Assembly (NCBI GenBank): GCA_039519185.1
Contig: CM076851.1
Span: 35,261,799 to 35,325,798 of the forward strand
From: Astragalus membranaceus
Lineage: Eukaryota > Streptophyta > Magnoliopsida > Fabales > Fabaceae
Length of the DNA: 64,000 bases
Direction of reading: 5' to 3'
Part shown: positions 32,228 through 43,273 of the stretch, in pieces
Numbering within the stretch: the stretch's first letter is position 1
Layout: every line of letters begins with the position of its first letter
Made by a program: the position numbers and the translations under genes
Notes under the pieces: model-generated
Database searches by the model: none
What the model was told of the DNA's origin: nothing
What the model saw: the letters and a program-made list of their open reading frames with translations, nothing else

Positions 32228-34821
32228 ATGGGAAGACTGAGGCACGTTGTGAATACTGAATCTTTAGTGAAGATGAACGCATCTTTGACTCCAAAACAAA
32301 AGAAATGTCTTCGAATGACACCTTTTAAATCCGTCATTGATCTTGAGAAAAGAAACAAGATTTCTTGTGTCTTACTTAAAGAGTTAGTGCATAGGTGGGA
32401 TATACACAGTCATGGTATCCGGGTTGGGAATAGGATTATTTCCTTCACGACCTTAGATGTTTGTGTTGGGTTGGGGCTTCGCATTGTTGGAGTGCCTGTT
32501 CATGTTGATGATGGGAATGAATCTAGAGTCAAAGATTTGTTCAATGGGGGGGTGATTACAGTGTCAACCATAGTTGAGAAAATGGGAGAGTTGACCGATG
32601 ATAATGATGTAGAGGATTTTTGTAGGTTGTACATTCTTCTTGCTTTCAAAACCTTATACTTTCCAAAAACTACCACAGATGTCCATACCCTACCATTTAG
32701 GCTATTAAATGATTTAGGTAACCTTTGTAAATACAATTGGGGTGGTGAAGTTTATAGGGTATTAGTTTCTAGCCTAGACCGTGTCGCTCCTCGTTTAAAT
32801 GAAGGGAATAACAAAGATTCGTTCTATATTGCAGGCTGTGCAGAATTACTACAGGTACAACTAAAAAGTTACATTAGTTTAAAGTTTTTATTACTGAGTA
32901 TTAAATTTTGACTATTGAACTATATGGTGAATCGGTGATGATGTAGATTTGGACGGTTGACCACCTATCATTGCGGGATAGTTCAAAAAAGACGCGTTTT
33001 CCCCGTCTTTTAGATTGGATTGATGTAGGGTCGGGCAAGTGTTTAGTTACAAAAATATTCGATCCCGAAAAGGTTAGAAAATGTTATTTAATAAATGATT
33101 TCCTATGGTTGTTGTAAAAGCTGGTGATTTATGATGATTTATTTTATATTTTTGTTATTAGGTTGTTGAGGATTTACCTTTAAATGATGAAGATTGTACA
33201 AATGAAGTTGTCATTGAAGTCATTGAAAACGTCCAAAGGGGCTGCTCATCCCAAAAGAAAAGATTATCAAAAAAACAAAAGGACATTGGGATGAGGCTGT
33301 CAATGATTGAGGATGAATTGAAAGTTGCTACAAAAGCTGATGGTAGCAAAGATATTGTTGGAAACCGGAGTGAATTGAACAAATCGTTGGTTGATTTGTA
33401 TCGATTTTGTACCCGCCGAGTCACAATGTCAATGCGGGACGAGTAAGTGTTAATCCTTTTGATAATTTGACTTGTGAATAAGTACATTTATTGACAATGC
33501 TTCGTCTAATTTATGCAGTACTTTGGTTGACTTCAATGGCAATATTCTTACAAGCCTCACAACCTTTAGTCCCAGGAGTTGGCTTGACAACTTTGTAACT
33601 ACTAACACCCTTTATTGAATCTGAGTTGTTATTTTATTTTATTTTATTTTTAATTTTTTTTATGAACTAGTATTTTATGTGTGTTCATTTTTTCCAGGTG
33701 TTTGCATTTACTTCGCTTTGGATGATGGAAGAAGAAATTAATAGAATGGGTGTTGTCAGCTGTTTCGTATTTAATTCATTCTTTGTTGTGAGGAAATCTA
33801 AAACTCTTTTATTGAAGCCATTTCATTTAGGGAACATTTTGTTAATGCAGTTTGACTGAGCGTAGTGATTTATAATGTAGGAGAAAGTTATTCGTGACGT
33901 ACCAATGTTCCAAAATGGGACACAAAAGCGTTGGACTTTGAAAGATTATTGCCAATTTCATAAGTTTTCGGGAAAACCCATTTATCACTTACGGTCTTCC
34001 AATTTGGTAAGCGTGTATTTGGAGTTCTTTGGGTCCCATTGTTGTACTTGTTCAAATTATGAAAATTCCCTAATTAACTTGTATATATTTTTTAGATTTT
34101 TGCACCAGCCGTGTTTAATGGGCATTGGGTGTGCTACGTGCTAAACAAACACGAAAGGAATATGTATGTGTTGGACTCATTGGAACACGAAAGGGATGAG
34201 AATTGGTTTTTGCTTGATTTGGCAATGGTATTGTGTTACGATAACACTTTTTTATTTTCAGGTTTTTCATTTTCATTTAACACTTTTCAGGCCTTTCAAA
34301 TAAATTGACAATTTAAATAATTGTGATTTTTTAGTGCACCCGTTTTGAAGAGTTGCTGAGTATCATTGTTCAATGGGAAGTTGTTAACAATGTTGTGACG
34401 ATCCTTTATGAAAATTTGCCCAAACAACATAATTGGTAAGTCATTTAATTGGTTTCTTCTATAAATGTTTCATTTCTTAGTTGGTTTTGATTCTCTTTAT
34501 TTTTATGTTCTGAAATGCATCTTGTTTGTCGATACAGCCATGACTGTGGAATATATGTGTTAAAATACTTGGAATTGTGGAATGGTGAAAATACAATGCC
34601 TTACTACTCGGAGGTAAATGATAATTTGTTTTCTATTTTGTTTTTGAATTAAAAATGTTAGAGTTTTAGTGCATTGGTATTAACAAAAAAAAACCTTCGT
34701 TTAGGACGATGTACTTAAATTTCGTCGAGAGTATGTCTTGAAATGGGTACTTGATGAAAGAAATACATTTAAAGAAAAGGTATTGGCAGACGCGAATGTT
34801 CCGGAAGATTTGATGTATTAG
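32228..34821 (+). CDS. Ulp1-family cysteine peptidase (C48) of MULE type, ten exons
   Basis: Predicted SUMO/ubiquitin-like protease. Exons: 32228-32854, 32947-33072, 33162-33442, 33519-33594, 33698-33787, 33881-34006, 34096-34227, 34335-34435, 34538-34613, 34705-34821. The joined frame stays open for 1752 nt (583 aa plus stop) with GT-AG introns; exon 5's donor (GTGAGG) is the least certain. Residues 1-300 are the plant-specific N-terminal domain found before Ulp1 domains in MULE proteins (PLDVC-type motif LDVCVGLGLRIVG). The peptidase domain has His452 (FNGHWVCYV), Asp469 (YVLDSL), Gln517 and Cys523 (HDCGIYVLKY), the complete Ulp1 set. A 5' UTR intron (CAG|GTACTC near 31937 to ATACAG 32214) precedes the ATG. 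It reads inward from the left MULE end. The target is unknown. Confidence 0.83.
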
Positions 34822-34853
34822 CAGAAGTGGAGTATCTGTTAGTAGTCAACCTG

Positions 34854-34983
34854 AGAATACAAAAATCAGCAAAGAAAGCTCAACAAGAAGTCGACAGGGA
34901 ACAGAGAAATAAAGCCTGATGGTCACTGCCTCTATAGAGCTGTTGAAGCAAATTCTGATATGGTTGGACAGGTTCTTCCCTGA
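34854..34983 (+). pseudogene. Captured fragment of an OTU-type deubiquitinase gene (OTU6/OTUD6B-like)
   Basis: Just after the Ulp1 stop. Frame 2 reads AKKAQQEVDREQ, then frame 3 reads EIKPDGHCLYRAVEANSD. Together they recall the plant OTU6-type protein, where a KKAQQEAEREQR helix precedes EIKPDGHCLYRAVE with the catalytic Asp-Cys box (DGxC). The segment between the two in the host protein is absent and the frames differ, so this is a non-functional gene fragment of the kind taken up by Pack-MULEs. The host identity is from remembered motifs. Confidence 0.6.
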
Positions 34984-35480
34984 TGTGGAAATGGGGAAAG
35001 AGTATAAATTGTTATTTTGGCAGAAGTTTTCATGAAACCAAAATTGTATAAATTGTTATTTTGGCAGAAGTATAAATTGTTATTTTGGCAGAAGTATGAA
35101 TTGTACATTTATTAACTGTAATTGATATTTTCTCAAAGATTATGTATCAAATGCTCCTTCGGTATCAATTGATTTTGAATGTTTTGGTAAATTTGATATT
35201 GAATGATGAGATTTTATTAACCAGCTGAACTTCTGTTGACATAGGCTCGTTTGTGTCACCCAGCTAAGCATTGCAGAATGCTGTCTCTAAAAATTTATCA
35301 ATGCATAATGTGCATTCTGTTTGATTATTAATGTCTCTAAAAAGTTATGAATGCATAATGTGTAATTCTCCTTGTAGCTAAGATTATAGACTTTACTATG
35401 AATGTGTGCTCTCTAATGTCATCAGATATTATCTAGCCTAAAATTGACTACTGAAAAAAATGCAAGATAAAACAGATTGA
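34984..35480. other. Non-genic spacer with short tandem repeat
   Basis: Three copies of a ~23-26 bp unit (TATAAATTGTTATTTTGGCAG) at about 35005-35100. The rest is AT-rich without recognised features. Confidence 0.5.
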
Positions 35481-35836
35481 ACAATGACCAATGACCAATG
35501 ACCAAGGTAGCCAAACAATTCACCAACTTTTTTAACACAATAGCCAACCCTCCTTAGTCCAAAACCATTAAGACATATGACTGTGTGGATACATGGGACA
35601 CCAAATAACGGTACTCTAAACCTTGATATGTCATATATTTTCATAGGGTTAGGTCATGTCCTTTCATTTGAGTTGCGAAGACCAATGACCAAGGTAGCCA
35701 AGCAATTCACCAACTTTTGTAACACAATAGACAACCCACCTTAGTCCAAAACCATTATGACATATGACTGTGTGTTCACATGGGACACCAAATAACGGTA
35801 CTCTGAACATTGATAAGTCAGATATTCGCACAGGGG
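35481..35836 (+). repeat. ~187-bp repeat, two copies (array A1)
   Basis: Each unit reads ...GACCAATGACCAAGGTAGCC, AATTCACCAACTTTTTTAAC, CCTCCTTAGTCCAAAACCAT, GACATATGACTGTGTG, ATGGGACACCAAAT. Same orientation as array A2 and opposite to array B. Confidence 0.93.
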
Positions 35837-35994
35837 TATGCATTCTCTAATAAGGGTCCCATTCCCCTAATTTAGGGTCCCACGTGAGGGCACGAGTAAT
35901 TGAGACATATATAAATACTAGCATAACACACTTATTTCTTGGCAAACAAACACAACTTCAAAATCATATGCAACCTACATTGTGATTTGGACCG

Positions 35995-36806
35995 ATGCCC
36001 CTTACTCGGGTAACACAATTCCAAATTGGCACAAAGTTGGGCATTGTTTATATTGATGGGGAACATAAAGACTTGATTAATGGAGTAAAGTTTGAAAGTC
36101 ATAAGATGAAGTCCATCAGGATCAAGGATGACATGAGCTTTGAAGAACTGAAAATCATAATTCAACAAAAGGGTGGAGTGAGTCAAGGATATTGCGTTCA
36201 ATCTTCTATCGACGTCTAGAGCCAGCTTATGGGAGTGTTGAGTATGTGAGCATGGAGATTATAACTGATTTATGCATACAAAATATGTTAGCACAATATA
36301 TGTCCTTTCTCTCTAAAGGTCCAATAGAGTTGAGTGTTAAATTTGATAGACGTATTGATATTGAGCGTGAAAATGAGTTATCTCCTTGGCCGCCGGGGTC
36401 AGTGCTGTCTTATATATACTACAGGTGCGGAATAGTTAATGCAAGGGATGGAGTCAAGTTTGTTGCTTTTGATGCAAACCAACCTGAACCACTTAGGCTT
36501 CAACACAATATAACTTTTGAGGAGTTGAAGGAAAAGATTCACCATAAATTGAGGCTCGAAGAACACATGATCAGTACTATCAAGCATCGTTATCCTCGAT
36601 ATGATCGGGAAGGAAGGTGTATGTGGTCCATGTATGACGTACTAACAACTAACCATGTTCGTAGTATTATCTCGCACCACTGCAGACACAATTATAGTGA
36701 TTTCCCAATCGAGTTGTGTATTCGCACGACACTGGCTCCTTTGGTTGACCCACCAGTTAGGAGGTCCATAGAAGAGATCATGGAGTTGTTCCGGGAACCA
36801 CAGTGA
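35995..36806 (+). pseudogene. Two-domain PB1-like ORF (MULE-associated), one frameshift
   Basis: The first frame, ATG 35995-36219, reads IVYIDGEHKDLINGVKFES and SFEELKIIIQQKGG. It shifts by one base between about 36175 and 36195 into the second frame, which reads RSIFYRRLEPAYGSVEYVSM to 36806. The second domain repeats the pattern (IYYRCGIVNARDGVKFVAFD, ITFEELKEKIHHKL). Both resemble the PB1-like domain that opens many legume and other MULE proteins: a strand-G-DGV start, a middle FEEL helix and an IFYR strand. Single exon otherwise. Function unknown, possibly dimerisation. The shift could be a real lesion or a sequencing error. Confidence 0.6.
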
Positions 36807-37108
36807 AGGTTATACAATTAGTTTACTATGCTGAACGTATTGTAGTTCGCCATTTCTTATTTTATTTTTCAGATGTCTTTGAACGTAGCAGTGTTAAAGT
36901 TTATGTATGGATTATGGAGTTGTCAACAATAATTAAAGTTTAATAACAATTATCAGTTTTTCTTAAATTAACTATATCAGTGTTAAAAACAACCAATTGT
37001 TAAGACTGGGATAAAAATATTTTCTTAGCACAACATGATATAGTACAACTAAATACAAAGGAAGTTTAAACGTCGTTGGGGACGACCACATACACTTAAC
37101 GTTGAAGT

Positions 37109-37570
37109 TCACTCTTCATCGGTATTTGATAAGTACTCATCTGCGCAAAGTATGTTTTCTTCCTCTGCTTGAGACATACGATGACTATTGGCGTGTAGAA
37201 ATGTTTTGCATACATGGAGCATCCCAAATCGTACTCTCCTTATTGCCATAATGTTATTCTCAATCCTAAGGCGATTTAAGGCTTTCTGCATTTCAACGTA
37301 TTTATGCTGTGCATGTTGCCACATCTCCGCCGCTTTTAAATCCGGAATTGGTGCCTCCAACTCTCTTAAGTCTGATTGAAGAGAAACAGACTCTCGAAAT
37401 CGGAGGCGCCATTCCTTTTTAATGGCTTTTTTTCCTGCGAGTGTATTATCTGTGTTCTCATAACACCAATCTAGTTGAAGTAATAGGTCTCTATAATCTT
37501 TCGTTATGTAGGCAATTTGACCAAATTGATAAAACAAATATCCTGGGTTCAAAGAAGACCACCTGTTTTG
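37109..37570 (-). CDS. Small coiled-coil protein of the MULE (copy 1)
   Basis: Minus-strand frame ending at 37109. From about 37568 (after a possible acceptor ACAAAACAG) it reads RWSSLNPGYLFYQFGQIAY, then KKEWRLRFRESVSLQSDLREL, a Leu/Met/Arg heptad-like region (MQKALNRLRIENNIMAIRRVRFGML) and an acidic C-terminus ending YLSNTDEE. The frame continues into the adjacent 187-bp repeat array, so the true start is not certain. It resembles the plus-strand product at 39218-39683 in order and spacing of blocks (EW..R..ES, R.ENN.M.IR..R). No known domain. Confidence 0.5.
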   Translation of the reverse strand, partial: QNRWSSLNPGYLFYQFGQIAYITKDYRDLLLQLDWCYENTDNTLAGKKAIKKEWRLRFRESVSLQSDLRELEAPIPDLKAAEMWQHAQHKYVEMQKALNRLRIENNIMAIRRVRFGMLHVCKTFLHANSHRMSQAEEENILCADEYLSNTDEE

Positions 37571-37582
37571 TATATAAAGAAG

Positions 37583-39050
37583 ACCAATGACCAATAACCA
37601 ATGACCAAGGTAGCCAAGCAATTCACCAACTTTTTAAACACAATAGCCAACCCTCCTTAGTCCAAAACCATTATGACATATGACTGTGTGTTCACATGGG
37701 ACACCAAATCACAGTACTCTGAACCCTGATATGGCATATATTCGCATAGGGGGGTTAGGTCATGTCCTTTTATTTGAGTAGCCAAGACCAATGACCAAGG
37801 TAGCCAAGCAATTCACCAACTTTTTTTAACACAATAGCCAACCCTCCTTAGTCCAAAACCATTATGACATATGACTGTGTGTTCACATGGGACACCAAAT
37901 CACGGTACTCTGAACCGTGATATGGCATATATTCACATAGGGGTTAGGTCATGTCCTTTTATTTGAGTAGCCAAGACCAATGACCAAGGTAGCCAAGCAA
38001 TTCACCAACTCTTTTAACACAATAGCCAACCCTCCTTAGTCCAAAACAATTATGACATATGACTGTGTGTTCACATGGGACACCAAATCAGGGTACTCTG
38101 AACCCTGATATGGCATATATTCGCATAGGGGGGTTAGGTCATGTCCTTTTATTTGAGTAGCCAAGACCAATGACCAAGGTAGCCAAGCAATTCACCAACT
38201 TTTTTTAACACAATAATAGCCAACCCTCCTTAGTCCAAAACCATTATGACATATGACTGTGTGTTCACATGGGACACCAAATCAGGGTACTCTGAACCCT
38301 AGGAGGGTTAGGTCATGTCCTTTTATTTGAGTAGCCAAGACCAATGACCAAGGTAGCCAAGCAATTCACCATCTTTTTTTAACACAATAGCCAGCCCTCC
38401 TTAGTCCAAAACCATTATGACATATGACTGTGTGTTCACATGGGACACCAAATCACGGTACTCTGAACCTTGATATTGCATATATTCGCATAGGGGTTAG
38501 GTCATGTCCTTTTATTTGAGTAGCCAAGACCAATAACCAAGGTAGCCACGCAATTCACCAACTTTTTTAACACAATAGCCAACCCTCCTTAGTCCAAAAC
38601 AATTATGACATATGACTGTGTGTTCACATGGGACACCAAATCAGGGTACTCTGAACCCTGATATGGCATATATTCGCATAGGGGGGTTAGGTCATGTCCT
38701 TTTATTTGAGTAGCCAAGACCAATGACCAAGGTAGCCAAGCAATTCACCAACTTTTTTTAACACAATAGCCAACCCTCCTTAGTCCAAAACCATTATGAC
38801 ATATGACTGTGTGTTCACATGGGACACCAAATCACAGTACTCTGAACCTTGATATGGCATATATTCGCATAGGGGTTAGGTCATGTCCTTTTATTTGAGT
38901 AGTCAAGACCAATGACCAAGGTAGCCAAGCAATTCACCAACTTTTTTAACACAATAGCCAACCCTCCTTAGTCCAAAACAATTATGACATATGACTGTGT
39001 GTTCACATGGGACACCAAATCAGGGTACTCTGAACCTTGATATGTCAATG
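37583..39050 (+). repeat. ~187-bp repeat, eight copies (array A2)
   Basis: Units starting GACCAATGACCAAGGTAGCC recur at about 37583, 37789, 37976, 38165, 38340, 38529, 38718 and 38907, with a period of 175-190 bp. Copies differ by few substitutions. The array occupies the whole spacer between two divergent coiled-coil genes. Confidence 0.95.
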
Positions 39051-39217
39051 TATCTCCCAAAGTAGTATAAATAATAAATGTCTTGTGCTATATTTGGTTT
39101 CATCTTCAGTTAAGGTACGGGCACTTGGTAAACTCCTTAGTTTGTATATTTATTTCGTAACCTCTGTTGTTCTTATTCTAATATGTACTTGTTGTGTAGG
39201 ATAAAAAGCGCAACTGA

Positions 39218-39683
39218 CATGGATTACTTCGAATTTTCCTTCTATTCAAATTTAATTGGAACAACATATAGACCACGCGAAATACTAGAAAGTATCGGTC
39301 GAGTATGGGTATTAGAGCGAGGCTTGTTTCAATATAGTTTGTGCCCCCAAGACTGATACTCAATATTAAACATGAATGAGTATCGTAGAGAGTGGGGATA
39401 TCGTCTTGAGGAGTCTATAAGGATGAGACAAGAGCTACGGCAATGCTGCATTAAGGCACCAAAGCAAAAATCACTTGAAGTCACTGAAGACAACGATGAG
39501 TCTCTAGAAAAGGCAGTTAACATGGTTAGGCACGAAAATAACCAGATGCAAATTCGAATTAACAGGCACCAACTTGTACACGCTGCATGCAGAAGACATG
39601 ATTGGGCACGAACCATTCCCGACGAAATGGACTTACAAAATTACCCGGAGTATTGTACAGATGGGGACTTATCTGACGAATAA
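39218..39683 (+). pseudogene. Small coiled-coil protein of the MULE (copy 2)
   Basis: ATG 39218 opens a 46-codon frame (MDYFEFSFYSNLIGTTYRPR...) that stops at TGA near 39355. A second frame from ATG 39372 runs to 39683: YRREWGYRLEESIRMRQELR, VRHENNQMQIRINRHQLVHA and an acidic end YCTDGDLSDE. The two pieces together parallel copy 1, so a frameshift probably separates them. Alternatively the 103-residue frame alone is the product. Confidence 0.5.
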
Positions 39684-41066
39684 TAGCACAACATTACCCT
39701 GTTATGGTTGTATTCCTCAAGAAGGACGTTTTAGTTTTTTTCCCGTATGTAGTAAGTATGAAATAAATATTGCATTGAAGATCACTATATGAAACTTCAT
39801 GGTAAAATGACACTCCCATCAAGAATAAACATATATCATACAACATTAGACTACAAATATCTTTAATTACAACAACTCGTGGAATACATATATGTCTAAT
39901 TACAACAACAACATTAGACTACAGTCATATGATGGCATAAAGGTTTCAAAAAAACTGATTTTAGAGTCATATAAAATCTGTCATTTCCTCTACACGGCCT
40001 ACTTCTTTTTCCCCCTTTGGAAAGGCTGATATGGTGTTCGCATTGCTGCACTATCTTGGATCTTTCTTGGATTCTTCCTTCGTCGAGTCTGCATATTTGA
40101 CTCATCATGGTCATGATGAAGTACCTCTCTTTGGATGTTTAGGTGCTCAACATGTTGTGGTTCGGGAGCCGGTTCACTTGACTGTTCTTCAATACAGTGT
40201 GAATGTTTAGCTTCTTTTGCTTCTTTTACTTCCTCTAATTCACGTTCAAGTTCATGTATTTTACGTTGAAGTATTTCCCTTTCTGATTGAGGTAAGCTTT
40301 TTAGCTGACTTAAATTGCGTTCAACTTTAGATAGTCTTTCTTCAAGTACCTTTTGCTCGGCCTCTAGCTGCTCATTCAGGGCATTTTGATTCTTCAAGTC
40401 AATTTTCACCTGTCGCAAAGTCTGAAATCCATTCGGTGCCTCATTTAATGCTTGTCTCACAACATCAAATTCAATCTCTTGTTGTGTTGCATTCAACTCG
40501 TGAAAAACCTAGTAACAATATACCAATATGAAAATAATGAGTTGTCATGCCACAACTTATCTGAGTTGCCATGAAAAAATATAATACAAAGTCACTGACA
40601 TATGTTTCCCAATACTATTACCTGGTTATTCTTAAATGAGGCCACAACTTGTTTCCGATCAAGCCAAAAATCAGGCCACTTCAAACAACGTGGAAACAGA
40701 ATGTTAACTTTGGGACTCATCTTGCGGTTTGGCCAGACATGTTCAATTCCCCACACCTATAGAACAATATATATGATAGTAAAAGATTTTACATACAAGG
40801 AAAAATAATTGATATGTTTGATGACAACACAATAAAATATCTGTAGCACAACAACACAGCCCATAAGATACAAAATTGTTGAGCTATTTGATTGTTCCAA
40901 ACTATGCAAAACTTTCGTCAACTTCTGCACCAAATTATGATACACTGCAAGGCCCCAATTAAATGTCCCAAGGGAATCTAGATTGTCTAATAGCTTAATG
41001 CATCTACAACTAATACCAGTGGATGAGTTGGGGAAGTAAAACTCTTCCATTGCAAGCAGTATATAC

Positions 41067-43259
41067 TGTAACACCCATTTCTACCCGGTAAAATATAAGT
41101 AAAATCAGAGTTTTCACAAACAAACGGATGCTACATTTATCAACTTAAAAACCATAAACAGACATAAATAAGTCTTTTCTGAAAATCGGATACATAACAA
41201 CATTTCAAAACAAGTCAAACTTCTTTTAGCTGCGCAGCGGAAATTCAAATGGTTCAACTAAACCATAGTGGCAACTATGCAAGATTCATAATTCAAAATC
41301 CAACAGTAACAACTTAAATAACATAAATAAACGTTCATCCCCCCGAGTGCTACGTATCAGAGCGACGACACCGACCCGAACTAATGAAGGTGCAACGTCA
41401 TTCATTCGAGGTTACCTGCACGTTACCAACATCGGGGTAACATTCAAACAGAAGGGGTGAGATATCGAACCGTATAATGAATCATATGAAAGACGATATA
41501 TATCAGGTCAGGGAATCAAATAATCATTTCACATCAGTCAATATCATCATATCACAACGGTCAAGTCATTACGTCACAACAGTCAAAATAATTTCAACCG
41601 CATAAATATGCAACATGAATGCAGAATGTGACTCGACTCAGGGCCACCGCCCTATAATGCATGTGGTACCATAATTCCAGCCAATAAATAGAGGCATCAA
41701 CATCGTAACATCATTTCATCGTAATTTGCCAGTCCAGGCCATCATGTTCTGAGCATAGCTCCATCGTAAAAATATGCTATGTATGCGACGCTATGTAAAT
41801 GCACAACCAATAAACAACGATTACATAGCAACGCAACAACATCGGAAATCATCGTTGGCCATAGGCCTACAACATACCACCTGCCAATAAATAGAGGCAA
41901 TTCAACTCGGTGTAACATCATCAACTAACAACATCTGGACCAACAATTCAGCCACAACAATGGGCGCTAAGGCGCCAACAAGCAGCAGCAACAACCATAG
42001 GCGCTAAGGTGCCAACATGCAACAACAGCAAACAGGAACAGCAACACAGCAAGAACAGCAACAATAGCAACAACGGCAACAACAACCATAGCAACAACGG
42101 CCACAGCAACAGCAACACTGCAACAGCAGCAGCAACAACCCCAATAGCAACACAGCAACAGCAACACAGCAACAGCAGCACAGCAACAGCAACAACAACA
42201 GCAGCACAGCAACGGCAACAGCAACAGCAGCACAGCAACAGCAACAGCAACAGCAGCACAGAACTAGGGTGTGGCGCCTGGGGACAGGGCGCCAACACCA
42301 GCAACACAGAAATAGTGTGTGGCGCCTAGGGACAGGGCGCCAACACCAGCAACACAGAAATAGGGTGTGGCGCCTAGGGACAGGGCGCCAACACCAGCAA
42401 CACGGAAATAGGGTGTGGCGCCTAGGGATAGGGCGCCAACATCCGCAAGCAACAAAACACCAAGCACAGGGCGCCTAGGGCGCCAGTTTCAGCAAGCAAC
42501 ACACTGTCAGGCACAGGGCGCCTAGGGCGCCAGTTTCAGCAACACAACAGGGACTGGGCGCCTAGGGCGCCAGTTTCAGCAACAGGGCGCCTAGGGCGCC
42601 GTTTTCAACAACACAAACGCAGGGACATGCACAAGGCGCCAAGGGCGCCAGTTTCAGCTACAACAAAAACAGAAAACAGTGACAGGGCGCCTAGGGCGCC
42701 ACTTTCAGCACCCAATACAATTTCTCACGATCATGGCGAAATACAATAACAATTCTAGGGCATAGGAATATCAATCGCACAAACATAATTATTCAACAAA
42801 GCATCCAATACATATATGATCATACATATGACAAATCATCAAGCCCTAACCCCCACATAAAGTAATTCATATATCCCATTATAAGGCTTGAATCCCACCC
42901 TTACCTTAGCCTTAGAAGATCACGAACCCTAGCCTCCTCTCTCCTCTTGGCGTCGCTTTCTCCCTCTTCTCTCCTCTTAGCGTCGCGCCCTCTAGCTCTT
43001 TCTCACTCTCAAACTTTTGTTTTTCTAATAATGAAACCCTAACTAGTTTCCTACTAATTATCAACTCATTTAACTTCATGGGCTTTCCCATAGCTTATGC
43101 GACTTAATCATGGGCTTTTTCCCTAACACCTCTCCTTTACTAATCCTAACACTAATAATAGGTCCACATACACTAACATATAGTTACTCCATTATATTTC
43201 TCTCAATTAAATTCCCAAACAATTCAATTAAATAATTAATTAAATTTTGGGGCGTTACA
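41067..43259 (-). repeat. 3' LTR of the non-autonomous element
   Basis: 2193 bp. Includes a CAA/CAG-rich tract (42016-42262) and a GGCGCC-rich minisatellite (42270-42705). Nearly identical to 45079-47379; visible differences are a few substitutions (for example near 41132, 41228, 41455) plus repeat-number changes. Confidence 0.93.
42016..42705. repeat. CAA/CAG tract and GGCGCC minisatellite in the 3' LTR
   Basis: CAGCAACAG-type trinucleotide tract (42016-42262), then units GTGTGGCGCCTAGGGACAGG GCGCC plus CAGCAACAC (42270-42440), then units with GGCGCCTAGGGCGCCAGTTT CAGCAA (42470-42705). The same layout occurs in the 5' LTR with extra copies. Long Gln, Leu, Ala or Cys frames on both strands come from the trinucleotide tract. 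Confidence 0.92.
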
Positions 43260-43273
43260 ACTTTCCCCCACTT
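43260..43273 (-). other. Polypurine tract of the non-autonomous element
   Basis: The minus strand reads AAGTGGGGGAAAGT directly before the LTR start TGTAACGCCCC. Confidence 0.8.

Noticed and set aside
35481..39050. Regularly spaced repeats suggesting a CRISPR-like array
   Set aside because: Units are contiguous ~187-bp tandem repeats without unique spacers, in a plant nuclear genome.
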